Shown: positions 17,947 to 26,374 of the stretch, piece by piece
Position numbering within the stretch: the first letter of the stretch is position 1
Layout: each line of letters opens with the position of its first letter
From: Carboxylicivirga agarovorans
GTDB lineage: Bacteria; Bacteroidota; Bacteroidia; Bacteroidales; Marinilabiliaceae
Direction of reading: 5' to 3'
Assembly (NCBI RefSeq): GCF_050589845.1
Contig: NZ_JBNGPA010000010.1
Coordinates: 114,572 to 178,571, forward strand
DNA: 64,000 nt
Notes under the pieces: generated by a model
The model's database searches: none
What the model was told of the DNA's origin: nothing
Seen by the model: the letters and a program-made list of their open reading frames with translations, nothing else
Made by a program: the position numbers and the translations under genes

Positions 17947-19956
17947 TTACATATGAGCCATCATGGCAGCTATACCCCCACCATTTGTTACATTGGTATA
18001 TCCTCGCTGTTGCAAAATTTGCATGGCATATGCAGAACGCGCTCCTGAAGCACAGTACACGATTATTTCCCTGTTGGTATTTGAACCAAAGTCGGCTTTG
18101 CCAGCTGTTATATCATCTAGTGGAATATTAACAGCATCAGGAAAGGCCCCGGTCATAAACTCACCCGGCGTGCGCACATCGACTACCAAACGGCTCATCT
18201 CGTCCTGTGACACATTTTGATTACTTTCGACTTCAGTAAGCTCCTCTTTTCCATCAATACTTTTATGCTCAACCGGCAATAAGCTTACTTCAATATTCTT
18301 AAATCCAACCGCCATGGCATGACGTTGAAGCGAGGTATGTCCTCCAGAAATATTATAAACTTCATCAAAGCCTGCTCCTTTTAAGGTACGTAATGCCTGA
18401 TGGCCTTTTTTACCGTTTTCATCATAAACGACAACAGGCACCCCTTTTGGAATAGCTTCAAGGTGTTGCGGTAACATTTCCAGTGGCAGGTGATGTGCTC
18501 CTCTCAAATTGCTCTTTTGATAAGCAAATACATCACGCACATCCAGGACAACAAGGCGTTTTCCAATGACAAACTCATCTAATTCAGAGGCTAATAAAGA
18601 AGGACTGAATCCTGATAGTTTATTTTCAGCAGCATAGGCAGCCATATTCATGGCATCATTGGCAGTACCGATTGGTGGAGAATAAGCAAAATCCATATCC
18701 GCAATTTCCTCAATCTTGATCTTAGCGGCAGCGGCTGTTGCCAATATATCCAGGCGTTTATCAGCACCTTTGTAACCAGCAGTCTGACCACCCAGCACAA
18801 CACCAGTCTGACGATCGTATACGACCATTACACTCACTGTTTCAGCACCGGGATAATAGGATGTATGATGCTCTTTATGTACCACAACTGCATCTGCATC
18901 GATTCCTGCGGCTTTAGCTTGCTTCAGCGACATGCCTGTGATACCGGCTACCGCTTCAAAAACCCTTACTACCGATGTTCCGATGGAACCTTTGTATGCG
19001 TGCTCACCTCCCAAAGCATTTTCAGCTGCAATACGCCCCTGACGGTTGGCTGGACCCGCCAATGGAATACGAACTTTTTTACCACTCACGCGGTGTTCGA
19101 TCTCTACCATATCACCTGCTGCATATATATCGGCATCTGAAGTTTGCAGATATTCATCAACCAATAAGCCACCTGCTTTTCCGATTTCAAGCCCTGCATC
19201 AATGGCTAACTGCAATGTGGGACGTACACCTATAGATAAAAGTACCAAGTCAGCATCAAGCGTTTCACCCGAATCCAACTCCACAGAACGATCATTAATT
19301 TTCTCCACTCCTTTTTCAGTGTGAACACCAACACCATAAGCATGTAATTCACGGGTAATGAAACCAGCTGTTTCAGCATCCATTAAAGACATAACATGTG
19401 GCATTTTCTCCACTACATGAACGTTCAGTCCTCTCTTGACCAAAGCCTCAACCATCTCAAGACCGATGAAACCACCTCCGACAACAACTGCTGTTTTTGG
19501 ATCATTATTTTTAAGATGTGCATCGATCTTATCCATATCATCCAGGGTCCACAGGCTGTAAACATGATCCTGATCTGCACCTGGTAAATCAGGCTGAACA
19601 GGACGACCGCCCTGAGCCAGAATCAGCTTGGTATACTCGTATTGTTTGCTGCTGCCATTTTGCATATCCTTTGTATATACCACATGTGCCGTTTTATCAA
19701 TAGACGTTACAAGGGTATTAACAAACACGTCAACATCATATTGCTCTTTAAAGCTTTGAGGACTTTGGAGAATCAACTTAGAGCGACTCTCAATATCGCC
19801 TGCTATATAATAAGGTAATCCACAGTTGGCAAAGGAAACATCAGGTCCTGCTTCAAGCATTGTTATTTGCGCGTCTGGTGAAATCCGTCTTGCTTTTGCA
19901 GCTGCAGTTGCTCCTGCAGCAACCCCTCCGATGATCACAATCTTTTCCATATTCAT
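17947..19956 (-). CDS. CoA-disulfide-reductase-like FAD/NAD(P)H oxidoreductase with two rhodanese domains
   Basis: In this 669-residue protein, residues 1-450 are a pyridine-nucleotide-disulfide oxidoreductase of the CoA-disulfide-reductase type. The FAD motif is IVIIGGVAAGATAAA, the redox cysteine is in VSFANCGLPYY (Cys45), the NAD(P)H-binding site is AVVVGGGFIGLEMVEAL, and the second FAD motif is DIYAAGDMVE. Two rhodanese domains follow. The first (about 465-560) reads VVVYDENGKKGHQAL at the active loop and has no cysteine, so it is probably inactive. The second (about 585-669) has YCASGARSA with cysteine. Relatives reduce CoA disulfide, CoA persulfide or polysulfide. It is downstream of a Crp-like operator. 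Confidence 0.88.
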   Translation of the reverse strand: MNMEKIVIIGGVAAGATAAAKARRISPDAQITMLEAGPDVSFANCGLPYYIAGDIESRSKLILQSPQSFKEQYDVDVFVNTLVTSIDKTAHVVYTKDMQNGSSKQYEYTKLILAQGGRPVQPDLPGADQDHVYSLWTLDDMDKIDAHLKNNDPKTAVVVGGGFIGLEMVEALVKRGLNVHVVEKMPHVMSLMDAETAGFITRELHAYGVGVHTEKGVEKINDRSVELDSGETLDADLVLLSIGVRPTLQLAIDAGLEIGKAGGLLVDEYLQTSDADIYAAGDMVEIEHRVSGKKVRIPLAGPANRQGRIAAENALGGEHAYKGSIGTSVVRVFEAVAGITGMSLKQAKAAGIDADAVVVHKEHHTSYYPGAETVSVMVVYDRQTGVVLGGQTAGYKGADKRLDILATAAAAKIKIEEIADMDFAYSPPIGTANDAMNMAAYAAENKLSGFSPSLLASELDEFVIGKRLVVLDVRDVFAYQKSNLRGAHHLPLEMLPQHLEAIPKGVPVVVYDENGKKGHQALRTLKGAGFDEVYNISGGHTSLQRHAMAVGFKNIEVSLLPVEHKSIDGKEELTEVESNQNVSQDEMSRLVVDVRTPGEFMTGAFPDAVNIPLDDITAGKADFGSNTNREIIVYCASGARSAYAMQILQQRGYTNVTNGGGIAAMMAHM

Positions 19957-19996
19957 ATATTTTTGCTTGTTTTTTATTCTTCGTTAAATTCGGAGA

Positions 19997-20004
19997 CAAA
20001 ACTA
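19997..20004 (-). promoter_or_regulatory. -7 element of the flavoprotein-rhodanese gene
   Basis: On the minus strand TAGTTTTG fits TAnnTTTG exactly. No TTTG lies at the proper -33 distance. That spot is instead occupied by a Crp-like palindrome, the usual picture of an activator-dependent promoter. The predicted start is near 19991, about 35 bases before the start codon. Confidence 0.6.
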
Positions 20005-20025
20005 ATGCCACAAAAAATACTGTTT

Positions 20026-20041
20026 TGTGCCTTTGGTCACA
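20026..20041. promoter_or_regulatory. Candidate Crp/Fnr-family operator
   Basis: TGTGC-CTTTGG-TCACA differs at one position from the Crp consensus TGTGA-N6-TCACA. Its centre is about 42 bases upstream of the predicted start of the flavoprotein gene, matching class II activation. The adjacent Crp-family gene encodes a recognition helix (SREVISRLL) with the Arg-Glu and Arg of Crp. Confidence 0.55.
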
Positions 20042-20197
20042 TAAGGGAATATTATAAGATTTCTGATTCGACTTCACGGTTTGAGACACCGCTTATCCGG
20101 CAATTAATTTTATATGGAACAATGAATATATAAGACCTATTCAGTAACCTAAAGGAAGAACAGGCAATATCGAATCAGGAAGCCGGAACAAGGAATT

Positions 20198-20836
20198 CTA
20201 TAGGTCTACCAACTCGATCTTATTGCGAGACAAGCTTATTTTGCCAAGTTTTTCAAGTTGTTTGAGCAAGCGCGAAATAACTTCACGCGATGTGTGCAGA
20301 TCGTCGGCTATTTCCTGGTGAGTCCCAAGTAAGGTATTTGTATTGCGTTCTTCAGATAGTTGAATGAGGTAATCGATCAGACGTTCATCCATCTTTTTAA
20401 AGGCGATACTATCAATGGTATGCAGTAATTCCTCAAAGCGCAGGCGGTACGATTGCATGATAAAGCTTCGCCATCCGGCATACTTTTTCATCCAGTCTTC
20501 CATACATCGAATGGGCACCATAATAGCGGTAACTGTTTCAATAACCGTTGCACGCACTTCGCTGCGGGCTCGTTCCATACAGCACGATAAGGTTGAAGCA
20601 CACGTATCACCCCCATTAAGGTAGTAAAGCAATATTTCGTTTCCATCTGTATCTTCACGAACCACTTTGATAACACCTTCGATCAAGAGAGGCATAGCCA
20701 CAACATCATCACCTATTTCAATAAAATTGTTGCCTGCTTTAAGTGTTTTACTTGTGCAATAGCGCTCCATCTCTGTCAATAAAGACTGTTCAATCAGTAT
20801 GGGAAACTTCTTCTTAATAATCTCTTTAATATCCAT
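20198..20836 (-). CDS. Crp/Fnr family regulator with a cysteine-rich sensor domain
   Basis: This 212-residue protein has an N-terminal cyclic-nucleotide-binding-type beta roll (residues about 10-115), a long dimer helix and a C-terminal winged helix with recognition helix HTSREVISRLLKQLE. The sensor domain does not show the cAMP-binding RSAR motif of Crp. It has instead a cluster GDTCASTLSCCMER (Cys79, Cys85, Cys86), plus Cys27 and Cys111, suggesting a thiol-based or metal sensor. It begins 16 bases after the stop of the phosphoesterase-barrel gene, so it is probably carried by that transcript. The flavoprotein-rhodanese gene follows after 241 bases. Sensing of reactive sulfur is inference. 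Confidence 0.85.
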   Translation of the reverse strand: MDIKEIIKKKFPILIEQSLLTEMERYCTSKTLKAGNNFIEIGDDVVAMPLLIEGVIKVVREDTDGNEILLYYLNGGDTCASTLSCCMERARSEVRATVIETVTAIMVPIRCMEDWMKKYAGWRSFIMQSYRLRFEELLHTIDSIAFKKMDERLIDYLIQLSEERNTNTLLGTHQEIADDLHTSREVISRLLKQLEKLGKISLSRNKIELVDL

Positions 20837-20852
20837 TGTAAGGGTTTTGCTC

Positions 20853-23800
20853 TTAGAAATTGTACGACATTCTGAAACTAAAGTAGTGACCTTCTTTTGT
20901 ATATGAGTAGTAAGGCTGCATGACTACCAATTCCAGTATATCCATCCACATGCCGACAGTCTGGCTATGGTGCCAGGTATCAGAATCTTCACCATCGAGC
21001 CAAACACGACCGACATCAAAACCTCCCAATACACCTATATCCATTGGCAAATAACGATTATCCCAGTCTATCAATTGCAATCTCAGATCCAGATTTTCGT
21101 AAAAGACCTTATCTCCGCGGAATCGGTTATTGCGGAATCCTCTCAGGTTAGTTCTGTTTCCAAGGTTGGGGTACTGATAAAACTGAGCCTCACCACTAAT
21201 TGACTGGTAACCGATATTATTAGCTAAAACCAATTGCGGATGATTGGTAATTGTTAAGTAGGATTGCATATTCGTACCGAAGGTCCATAAGGTATTTGTA
21301 TTGGTGACATCATCCTGGTAACTTAAGGATGCATTAAAGCGGATACCATTGGCTGGCTTAGATTCCCGGTCCACAAAATTGATACTGTAATCAAGTTTAA
21401 GCCCGACAAAACTATGTCTTTCCAGTTCTTCATCAGTAAAACCAAGCTCAGGATCCTGCCCTACGCGTCCTTCTGTATCTTCGAGCCTAACTGATTCAAA
21501 GGTAGGTCCAAATTTAAAGCCTGTATATGAATTACGGCTTTTGAAACTGATAAGTGGTTCAATCCTGTAGGCTCGTTTTCGCACCCAGTTGTATTGCTTT
21601 TCCAAATCATAGTTAACTGACTCGTTGCCATACCCAAAAAAGTTTTCAATGCTTGGATAATCAATACTCAAAGAGGGATAAAAGTCAACATTCTTCATCA
21701 GATTAGGAAAATGGCCTTCATACATTACGATGAAGGCATCCTGACTTCCAGGCGCAACAAGTGCTGCTACCATTTGCTTCGATTTATAAGGTTCCTGACG
21801 CCATCCATGCCTTGTCCATGTATTTGTCAAACCCAGCCAAACGCCATCGTCAAGGGTATATCCTCCCCTGAGGAGAGGCATATTCGTGTTGTATTTAAAT
21901 CCGTAGCGATCATACTCATTAATATCAACATCATCTGAGGTTTTATTCTTGATATTATCACCTACCAACTCAATGCCCTCAATGGTATCGTAGGCATAAA
22001 TAGCCTTTGTTGCCGATTGATTGATAACTTTATCATCGTCTTCACCGCCAATTATTCGAACTTTGATCGCCCTGTTGGAAGAGCCATCAATGATAAATTC
22101 ATCTTCACCACGAAGGCCGTACAAACGCACTTCCCTGGTTTCATCGGGATGAAAAGTTCGTGAATACTTTAAGAGGTCACCCTTTGATTTTCGCTTCACA
22201 TAGTATTTTACATTCAGTTGACCATCCTCATACCGTGTGATCTCAAAACGATCATCGTTATCAGTAGCTGATACCTCAACTTCGGCGCTGATAAAATCAT
22301 AAAGCTTACGACTGATTTTAAGCATATTTCCCCTTCGCTCTTTCAGTAATGCTATCACTTCCTTGTTTTGCTCCCGTACTTCAGGAGGCAGGGCCAGTAA
22401 GGCAGAGTCAATCACCTTATCTGTCATATTGGCCTGCAGTTCTTTGGTTATCTGCTCCCACCCACTCCATTCAAGGTCATTAAGAAAATATCGATCAAAA
22501 TACCGCGCATTAAATGACAAGTTTTTCACATCGCGCACATCCCCTTTCATGGTTTTAAATTTCTTCAATAAAAAGGTAGCTACATACACAGGGATTACTC
22601 CTTCAAACTTATAAAACACCTGGTCACGGTCACGTGGAATTGGTCGATAGAAGGTATGGTCATCGTCCTTAAAACTTGCCCAGCGCCATTGATCGTCGTG
22701 CCTGTCCCAATCATGAATAAATAAATCGAAGAGTCGGGATTTAAGTACCCATTCCTGATCAACAAAGTGTGTTTTCTTTTCACGGAGATTCTCCAACAGA
22801 TCAGTATAACCAATTATTTTCTCCGAATTACCAAAGTAATCAGCATTACTCCAGTCGCCCGACGGTCGCTGCTCAAGCAGATACACTTCTTCAGGGAAAA
22901 AAGCATTGTAATTGCCCAAGCCTCTCTGATGCTTTAAATAAACCAACTCAGGCTGTGTTGAATAAACACCGGCGGCATTTGATAATGACGGAATCATTAG
23001 TGCCCCATACGGGTGACTTGCCGAATTCTGATCCTTCATGATATTCAAAGCTCTCAGATCTGCAAATTTAGAGTCGACCAACCTGGTATAATCCTTGTTA
23101 ATTGATCGCAAAATGTATTGCTGACCATCAGCCTTTTCCATGCGTAAAGAGTTGGATGACATGCCTCCACCTTTCTTAATTGGTGTTAATCCTCCATGCT
23201 TTGTTTCCAAATCTATAAGCGGTACATTCACTTCTGTGGCCCACATGCTACGGTATTGCTCACCGAGGAAAAATTTCATTGTTTTACTTCCTTCAAAAAC
23301 CTTGTTGGCAGCCACAAGTGTATCAGCACCTGCTAAAGGAGGATATTGAATTTCAGCCTTTTCACTACCCGCTTTAGGCTCCCGCATTTGCTGTCGGTAC
23401 TCCAATACAGGTTGAGCGTTAAAATCACTTACTGTATAATATTCAATCCAGGCCTCAGAGTTTTTGTAAAAATCTATTTTAACAAAGCCGCGAGCCTCAC
23501 GAGCAAAGTCAGCTTCACCACCTGCAGCGGCATAGGTTACTTTACTTCCCGACCCACTGATGACCTGCTTTATTTCATCATCATCAAAATACTGCAGGTT
23601 ATGCTCATGTCCAGATGCAAAGGTGACATTAACATCCCATTTTACAGCGGCATAGGTTAAGCCTTCAACCAAATCCTGATACAAGTGGTGGCTCAAATCC
23701 TGTATTGATCCGGTGGACTGCCTGTATATCGGATAAACAGAGCCAATGACCGGAAGAGGAATCCACAAACTAGTATTCAAGTCATGCAAAGGAAAAAGGT

Positions 23801-24557
23801 GATGTTTAAAATTAAAGTATCCACCATGTGTTCCATTACTTTGAAGCGGGTGATGCAGGAAAACAACAATTTCATCATTCTTATAATTCATAAAGATCTC
23901 TTCCATTCGCACCAGTAGGTCGCCACGTGTTTTAATGTCACATCCTCTGTTCATCTTCTTCTCGATCTCCCAGTCTTGCAACCACCACTGCGAATCTACA
24001 AAAACATATACCAGGTCTTTATCTACTTTCACCACCTTAGGATCACCACAGCCATCACCCGGATAAAACTTCACTTTCTTATTAGTCAGGCTATCACCAA
24101 AGGTTTCCACATACTTTTCCTGTCTGTTAATACGCTTTAAACCACCTTTCTTTCCTTTTTTCCAATCGTGGTTTCCGGCAATAAAGTAAGTATTTCCATT
24201 GGCCGCTTCTGCCAGTTTAAGTTGAGAATTAAGTATCATTTCACTCAATGCTCTTTCCTCTTTCTTTTTTGACGGTAAACCCAGGGGATAAATATTATCA
24301 CCTAGAAATACCACATCGGTTGGAGATTGTGTCAGCTGAAGTTGATTATGAACAGCCGATAAGACAAAATTCCGGCCGCTAGTCTCATTATCAAGCTGCC
24401 CGGCATCACCTATCAAAAAAAGCGAACGAATTGGTTCTGTCGTATTCTTTCGTTCGTAGTTCTGCCAATCTTTTTCATCAGCACTGTAATAGGGAACATT
24501 AACGGTTGAACATCCTATAAACAGGATACTAAGTATATAAACCAGGTATTTTTTCAT
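20853..24557 (-). CDS. Metallophosphoesterase / kinase-like middle / outer-membrane barrel fusion lipoprotein
   Basis: This 1234-residue protein has a lipobox ILFIGC (Cys16). Residues 40-390 are a calcineurin-like phosphoesterase with all metal motifs: GDAG (Asp51), GDNIYP (Asp87), AGNHDW (His130), FLHHP and SGHEHN. Residues about 450-760 have no calcineurin features; they include YILRSINKD near 483 and HDWDRHDDQW near 618, which resembles the catalytic loop of CotH/FAM20-type kinases, followed by PRDRDQVF near 645. Residues about 880-1234 are BamA/TamA-like barrel strands ending RMSYNF with terminal Phe. The start overlaps the preceding stop (TAATG). Function is unknown; the architecture places the enzyme domains on an outer-membrane barrel. 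Confidence 0.8.
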   Translation of the reverse strand: MKKYLVYILSILFIGCSTVNVPYYSADEKDWQNYERKNTTEPIRSLFLIGDAGQLDNETSGRNFVLSAVHNQLQLTQSPTDVVFLGDNIYPLGLPSKKKEERALSEMILNSQLKLAEAANGNTYFIAGNHDWKKGKKGGLKRINRQEKYVETFGDSLTNKKVKFYPGDGCGDPKVVKVDKDLVYVFVDSQWWLQDWEIEKKMNRGCDIKTRGDLLVRMEEIFMNYKNDEIVVFLHHPLQSNGTHGGYFNFKHHLFPLHDLNTSLWIPLPVIGSVYPIYRQSTGSIQDLSHHLYQDLVEGLTYAAVKWDVNVTFASGHEHNLQYFDDDEIKQVISGSGSKVTYAAAGGEADFAREARGFVKIDFYKNSEAWIEYYTVSDFNAQPVLEYRQQMREPKAGSEKAEIQYPPLAGADTLVAANKVFEGSKTMKFFLGEQYRSMWATEVNVPLIDLETKHGGLTPIKKGGGMSSNSLRMEKADGQQYILRSINKDYTRLVDSKFADLRALNIMKDQNSASHPYGALMIPSLSNAAGVYSTQPELVYLKHQRGLGNYNAFFPEEVYLLEQRPSGDWSNADYFGNSEKIIGYTDLLENLREKKTHFVDQEWVLKSRLFDLFIHDWDRHDDQWRWASFKDDDHTFYRPIPRDRDQVFYKFEGVIPVYVATFLLKKFKTMKGDVRDVKNLSFNARYFDRYFLNDLEWSGWEQITKELQANMTDKVIDSALLALPPEVREQNKEVIALLKERRGNMLKISRKLYDFISAEVEVSATDNDDRFEITRYEDGQLNVKYYVKRKSKGDLLKYSRTFHPDETREVRLYGLRGEDEFIIDGSSNRAIKVRIIGGEDDDKVINQSATKAIYAYDTIEGIELVGDNIKNKTSDDVDINEYDRYGFKYNTNMPLLRGGYTLDDGVWLGLTNTWTRHGWRQEPYKSKQMVAALVAPGSQDAFIVMYEGHFPNLMKNVDFYPSLSIDYPSIENFFGYGNESVNYDLEKQYNWVRKRAYRIEPLISFKSRNSYTGFKFGPTFESVRLEDTEGRVGQDPELGFTDEELERHSFVGLKLDYSINFVDRESKPANGIRFNASLSYQDDVTNTNTLWTFGTNMQSYLTITNHPQLVLANNIGYQSISGEAQFYQYPNLGNRTNLRGFRNNRFRGDKVFYENLDLRLQLIDWDNRYLPMDIGVLGGFDVGRVWLDGEDSDTWHHSQTVGMWMDILELVVMQPYYSYTKEGHYFSFRMSYNF

Positions 24558-25429
24558 TATTTGAGATAATTAAACTTGAGCAACTTTCCATTACCACCTT
24601 TACCTTCAGAAGAAATATAAAGGTTATTAACAGTATCAAAACAAATTCCTTCGGGTTGAGGCATTGCAGCTGTATCCAGAAAAACAAGATATTCAATATT
24701 TTGTTGCTGATTCACTACTAATAACAAACTCCCCCGGGCTGATAAGATATAATAGTTGCGACTAACGGGATGGATAGCTATGCCAGATGGAGAGAAGCGT
24801 TTCAATCGCCATTTTTGCTGGGCATCCATATGAAGTTCTTCACCCAGTTTAATCAGATCATCAATATCTATCTCAATGACAGGCTCTTTTCTTAACTTTT
24901 CGTTTTCTATCGAATAGCTGTACACAGCTTTTTTACTCCGCTTTTCATTTAATGGCACCCCTTTACATGCAATAAGCAGGCTTTTTGTGATTTCGTCATA
25001 ACACAAGCCTTCGGCATCACTTTTAGACTTTAATGGTGTTTCAATCTCTTTTGTTTTCTCCTTTGATGCATTGTAACGAAAAAGCTTACCATTGCTTTTT
25101 AAAACATATATATGTTTACCTACTTCCGCGATTCCCTCGTAATCGCCGTTTTTATAAAAATCATATAACTTTTCTCCTCCCCCATTCTTTTCTTCAGCCT
25201 TGTAAATATTACCTTTTTCATCATTGATAGCAATCAGCATATCTTTATCCTCAACATAATCAAGTCCTGATATTTCCTGCAGTGAACTATTAAGTTCCCA
25301 CTTGTTAACCGGATTGGGAAAATCGTATGGAACACTGGCAGATTTGTCTACTTTAACAACCTGACTTCCAATCCCGGTACATGAGCATATTAAAAAGAGT
25401 ACTGGCAATAACCGGCTTCGAGTTTTCAT
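24557..25429 (-). CDS. SdiA-regulated-family beta-propeller lipoprotein
   Basis: This is 290 residues from ATG 25429, chosen because MKTRSRLLPVLFLICSC gives a lipoprotein signal and an ATG 45 bases further upstream adds a non-hydrophobic extension. The body has propeller-like blades with the phrases LQEISGLDYVEDKDMLIAIN, YEGIAEVGKHIYVLKS, DAEGLCYDE, FSPSGIAIHP and PEGICFDTVNNLYISSEG, as in the SdiA-regulated/phytase-like esterase family (PF06977). Its stop overlaps the start of the phosphoesterase fusion by one base (TAATG), so the two are translationally coupled. A combined role in phosphate-ester turnover at the envelope is an inference from that pairing. Confidence 0.78.
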   Translation of the reverse strand: MKTRSRLLPVLFLICSCTGIGSQVVKVDKSASVPYDFPNPVNKWELNSSLQEISGLDYVEDKDMLIAINDEKGNIYKAEEKNGGGEKLYDFYKNGDYEGIAEVGKHIYVLKSNGKLFRYNASKEKTKEIETPLKSKSDAEGLCYDEITKSLLIACKGVPLNEKRSKKAVYSYSIENEKLRKEPVIEIDIDDLIKLGEELHMDAQQKWRLKRFSPSGIAIHPVSRNYYILSARGSLLLVVNQQQNIEYLVFLDTAAMPQPEGICFDTVNNLYISSEGKGGNGKLLKFNYLK

Positions 25430-25561
25430 CTTTAATGTTTCTTCGTTGTTGACAAAAGAAAGATAAGAAATCATTTAATAAAATATAAACAATCCTGAAA
25501 CCGCAAAAAAGATGTACAGACCGGGTTCTGACATTCAAATCGTACTCAACTTAAAATTTGA

Positions 25562-26245
25562 TTAAATCAGACCAACAAGAAAAATGCCGATACTTATGAA
25601 GAAAGCAATCAGAAAAACATTGTAAGACCACTGTAATAGTTGGTACTTGCATATGGTATAATGGCTAAGCATAAAACTGGCCCGTACCTGATTACCTATT
25701 TGTAATTCCTGGTTACGAACAACTGCATCCATTGATTTTTCATATTCTTCCAGACTAACATGCTTCATCATCATAAAGCTGTTGTGCATAAAATCTGGAT
25801 ATTTTTCCTTCATTTCACGATGATATTTGAATAAACGATGTATATATGCCCCTATAGGGCTGGCTGTTAACAAGGATAAAACCAAAGAAATACCGCTACC
25901 AATAAGTAAGACAACACCAATTTTATTCCCTTCATTGATATATAAATCCATCTTTTGACTAAAAAGAATCAACAAAGAAATAATAGCGGTATTAATACGT
26001 ACCATGATCATAGCTTTTCGATCGGCCATAGTCATTCGATTGATCAACATTCTAAAATGATTACGAAAAAATGTACTCAGAGCTTTTCTGGGCTCCTGCT
26101 TGGTATCGTATAATCCTCGTTTCTTTTTCTTCTTAAACCCCTGATGTTCAACAACAGATTCGTCACATATATTCGTATTAAATACTTCCCGGATAACATC
26201 ATTCTCTGTAGAGTTGGCAGTAAGATTTCTTTCCATTTTATACAT
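25562..26245 (-). CDS. Pycsar-effector-like (DUF5706/PycTM) membrane protein, orphan
   Basis: The 227 residues fit the DUF5706 domain, now named the Pycsar effector domain. A basic KKKKKRG stretch is followed by FFRNHFRMLINRMTMADRKA, matching the family pattern R-N-H-x-R-L-x-x-M-A-D-x-K-A. Transmembrane helices lie at about 86-103 and 110-130 (SLLTASPIG after the second). Then come MKHVSLEEYEKSMDAVV and ICKYQLLQWSYNVFLIAFF, matching the Y-x-x-x-M and K-Y-x-L-L-x-x-A/S-Y segments, with a third helix at about 209-227. No HD phosphohydrolase domain, nucleotide cyclase or CD-NTase adjoins it. In known Pycsar systems this domain responds to cCMP or cUMP and damages the membrane; activity here is unproven. 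Confidence 0.75.
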   Translation of the reverse strand: MYKMERNLTANSTENDVIREVFNTNICDESVVEHQGFKKKKKRGLYDTKQEPRKALSTFFRNHFRMLINRMTMADRKAMIMVRINTAIISLLILFSQKMDLYINEGNKIGVVLLIGSGISLVLSLLTASPIGAYIHRLFKYHREMKEKYPDFMHNSFMMMKHVSLEEYEKSMDAVVRNQELQIGNQVRASFMLSHYTICKYQLLQWSYNVFLIAFFISIGIFLVGLI

Positions 26246-26333
26246 CTATATATTTAGATACAAATATATAAAATAATACATTACCCCAACAAATATCAGT
26301 TCTCAGACATCGCTAAATGAACAAAAACTTATC

Positions 26334-26341
26334 TAACTTTG
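26334..26341 (+). promoter_or_regulatory. -7 element of the ThrE-like exporter gene
   Basis: TAACTTTG fits TAnnTTTG, with the predicted start about 27 bases before the ATG at 26375. No clear -33 partner was seen. Confidence 0.5.
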
Positions 26342-26374
26342 CGGCCAGTTTTAAAAGTATAACAGATTAACTTC

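Noticed and set aside
17984..18220. Plus-strand frames opposite the rhodanese and flavoprotein genes as possible extra genes
   Set aside because: They mirror strongly conserved domains on the minus strand and have no promoter or start signal.
19853..20089. 78-codon frame over the start of the flavoprotein gene
   Set aside because: It overlaps the signature-bearing N-terminus of the flavoprotein in another frame, covers its promoter and operator, and resembles no known protein.
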